From assembly GCF_019345525.1 (NCBI RefSeq), contig NZ_JAHKRA010000015.1, positions 1 to 64,000 on the forward strand: DNA of 64,000 bases, in the 5' to 3' direction. This stretch comes from Flavobacterium sp. NKUCC04_CG. Its GTDB lineage: Bacteria; Bacteroidota; Bacteroidia; Flavobacteriales; Flavobacteriaceae. The notes beneath the pieces are model-generated. The model was not told the origin of the DNA and did no database searches. It worked only from the letters and a program-made list of their open reading frames with translations. Positions 61,918 through 64,000 of the stretch are shown here, one piece after another; the first letter of the stretch is position 1, and each line of letters begins with the position of its first letter. The position numbers and the translations under genes were made by a program.

Positions 61918-64000
61918 TTAATAGGATTTCTTTTTTTTAGGTTTTGGTTTGCTGAGTTCCTGCTTTTTGTCTTGTTTATAAGCGCCAAACCACGCCAAAT
62001 TACTGCTGGCAGAACCGCTAGCTGCTGGACTGTCTGGATTGCCAAAAAGATAGAGTACCGTACTTCCATTTGGCGGCAATTTTTTGCCTAATAGCGATAC
62101 GCCTACCTGAGTAAAGATCATGGCATATTGCCGTGTTTTTGGTTCATTAAAAAATAAAACCGAACCGATTTCAAATTTTAATACCCCCTCAATACTAAAA
62201 CCGCCTCCGCCTCCACTAAAAGGCATTTTTACATAAATATGGGTTTGGTTACTTGCTATTCCCGGACGCCAAGCTAGTATTAAAGTAGCGTCGAAACCCA
62301 CTTTGGCCGCTAGCGCTCCCAAGCTTCCCAGATTGAGGTTAAAACGTAAGGCATACCAATAATCAGACACAGGCGCCGTAGGTAGTGGCGCTTCGACCCG
62401 AATAAACCCCAACGATTCCGGATTTGTTATTTTATGTTGTTCCTCCGCCTTATCCGGATTGTTGTACATTAAATTTTTAAGTTCGATAGGAAAATGTTGC
62501 ACCAAACTTCCCAGCCGTGCTTTGCTGCTACTCTTGTTAAAATTAATATTGGCAGGAATAAATAAAAATGTTTTATGAGGTGTTCGATCGCGAGGATTAA
62601 TGTCTTTTAGACTAAACTTCATATCCAATAGTAGGTTGTCAAAACTCAGACTGTCGTAGGAGAATAAATCAAAATCCCCTATTTCTTTGAATTTGAGGTT
62701 GCCCGACAAATTAAAACGAGTAGTCATCAAGTTTTTTTCACTATCTTTTTTTATTTCTTGTTTGGGAGCCATATCTTCTACGGTGGACAACTCGATTCCC
62801 GTTATAGTAACCGATTCTATGGCCGTGCTGGATACCCATAACGTATTGGGTTGAGCAACGGTAAAAGTATAAGAGATGTTACCATTCTTTTTATCATACT
62901 GCCCATTCATAACGATACTGTTACTGTAAATAGCCGATTTGCTAACCGCTGTTTCTCGCACGACCATCTCATCAAAGAGGCTGTTTAAACTCAATTGAAT
63001 ACTGGCACGAAAATCGGCTACTAATGAATTGGCAAATAGTATCTGCAAATCCAAAACTTGAAAATCATAGTCCCCAGGAGCTTGTGGATAACTTTCTGGT
63101 CTTGGAATCGTTTCATTCTGATAGGCTAAATACATCGGATTAAAATAACTTATCATCCCAAATAAGGAGCTCTTGAAGTTGACATCAAGTTGTTGCTTAT
63201 CTGTTGTTTTGATTTGGTTGGCCTCAATTCCGAAATGGTGGGCTGCAAATCCAGCGGGATTTATTCCGGCCATAATGGCTTTAATCTCTGCTGGAAGATG
63301 GTCTGGGTTTAACGTTACTTGCAAAACAAGTACACCCTGCCACAAAGGATTCGTTACGATATTTATAAATTGCTTAAAACCTCTATTTTGAGGCGAATTA
63401 CTATCGGTTTCTGTATTACTTATGGCTTTTCTGGCTGTTTCTATATATGCTTCAATCCACTTAATCAAATTAGGGATTTGCTTTTCCTGATTAAATACCG
63501 TAGCATCGGTCCATAGTTCCGAATCCTTAATGCGCTCTTCTATAGATTTGTTACAAAACTTAAAAATCATGATGTTGGTAAATTCCGCATCGGTATTATT
63601 TTGTTTGTTTTGATGAGCAATGTCCAGTAAAAAAGGCCAATCGGCAATATTTATTTGGTTTTGAAAGTGGTCTATATAGTATTGTAACACTTCCGGATTA
63701 TCGGGTTTAGTCGGATCGCTGATTACTAAAAACTGTTCGTTGGTTTGAAAAGCACTTTGCAAGCCGGTGATGTTATTCTGTATATCAATACCTTTAAATC
63801 GTAACGGTAGCTGTGTCGTTTCTGAACCGCTGCGTTCATTATTTGCCAAGGTTAGGCATTTCCATGCAGTTTTATCACTGTTGAGATTGACCAAAAATCC
63901 TTGCGGAGTGGTTGTTAGGTTACCAAGAGGACAATCATCGGCAGTAATTCTTTTTACAGTCGAAGTTTTTTTACGTTTTTTTACTGCATTTAAATGTACT
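61918..64000 (-). CDS. Large protein of the giant-protein locus, N-terminus beyond the right edge
   Basis: The frame stays open to the window end, so the 5' part is missing; at least 690 residues are seen. The first visible part is lysine-rich (NAVKKRKKTSTVKRITADD). Further in are GGFKQFINIVTNPLWQGVLV-like strands, NLNLGSLGALAAKVGFDATL and VKMPFSGGGGGFSIEGVLKF. The C-terminus is again lysine-rich (KPKPKKKKSY). No known domain is recognised. The long beta-strand blocks with Gly resemble those in the first part of the 2596-residue protein. It is the first visible gene of the operon. Confidence 0.8.
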   Translation of the reverse strand, partial: VHLNAVKKRKKTSTVKRITADDCPLGNLTTTPQGFLVNLNSDKTAWKCLTLANNERSGSETTQLPLRFKGIDIQNNITGLQSAFQTNEQFLVISDPTKPDNPEVLQYYIDHFQNQINIADWPFLLDIAHQNKQNNTDAEFTNIMIFKFCNKSIEERIKDSELWTDATVFNQEKQIPNLIKWIEAYIETARKAISNTETDSNSPQNRGFKQFINIVTNPLWQGVLVLQVTLNPDHLPAEIKAIMAGINPAGFAAHHFGIEANQIKTTDKQQLDVNFKSSLFGMISYFNPMYLAYQNETIPRPESYPQAPGDYDFQVLDLQILFANSLVADFRASIQLSLNSLFDEMVVRETAVSKSAIYSNSIVMNGQYDKKNGNISYTFTVAQPNTLWVSSTAIESVTITGIELSTVEDMAPKQEIKKDSEKNLMTTRFNLSGNLKFKEIGDFDLFSYDSLSFDNLLLDMKFSLKDINPRDRTPHKTFLFIPANINFNKSSSKARLGSLVQHFPIELKNLMYNNPDKAEEQHKITNPESLGFIRVEAPLPTAPVSDYWYALRFNLNLGSLGALAAKVGFDATLILAWRPGIASNQTHIYVKMPFSGGGGGFSIEGVLKFEIGSVLFFNEPKTRQYAMIFTQVGVSLLGKKLPPNGSTVLYLFGNPDSPAASGSASSNLAWFGAYKQDKKQELSKPKPKKKKSY

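Overview
The window comes from an AT-rich member of the Bacteroidota, most likely a flavobacterium-like organism. The evidence is a SusC/SusD (RagA/RagB) outer-membrane pair, several AraC and Crp/Fnr regulators, lipoproteins of the Bacteroidota type, WG-repeat proteins, the ligase-associated DNA-repair cassette, and -7 elements of the TAnnTTTG type. No rRNA, tRNA, CRISPR array, intact transposon or replication origin was recognised. I cannot name the genus.

Left part (1-14.0 kb): the 5' portion of a repetitive surface protein runs off the left edge. It is followed by an apparent peptide-acquisition island on the minus strand: TonB-dependent receptor (SusC-like), SusD-like lipoprotein, a third lipoprotein and a secreted M16 metallopeptidase. 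Membrane-anchored AraC-type regulators stand at both ends, and one or two very small ORFs lie upstream of the receptor.

Middle part (14.0-26.4 kb): an eroded arsenic-response operon (ArsR, DUF6428-like protein, broken phosphatase/arsenate-reductase) carries two near-identical ArsR palindromes. Next come an AraC regulator with a Bcr/CflA-type efflux pump that share a candidate operator, a lipoprotein followed by a 79-bp tandem repeat built from GC-rich palindromes, and a run of redox or detoxification genes with Crp/Fnr regulators. An alpha/beta hydrolase and a secreted superoxide dismutase close the region.

DNA-repair block (26.4-34.4 kb): PdeM-like phosphoesterase, Lhr-like DEXH helicase, ATP-dependent DNA ligase and metallo-beta-lactamase exonuclease form a tight minus-strand operon. 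Divergent from it is a two-gene operon with a radical-SAM DNA repair/modification protein and its usual DUF4130-type partner.

Right part (34.4-53 kb): hydrolases (amidohydrolase, nitrilase-family, S41 peptidase), a cyclophilin, two tandem WG-repeat proteins, lipoproteins, small unknown membrane proteins, several decayed gene fragments, and a four-gene operon with a 7-TM protein, a histidine kinase and a LuxR-type response regulator.

Far right (53-64 kb): the least explained locus. Four minus-strand genes encode beta-rich proteins without signal peptides, including a 2596-residue protein with three LysM-like modules. The two small proteins resemble each other and the start of the giant one. 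This is the best candidate for an undescribed system.
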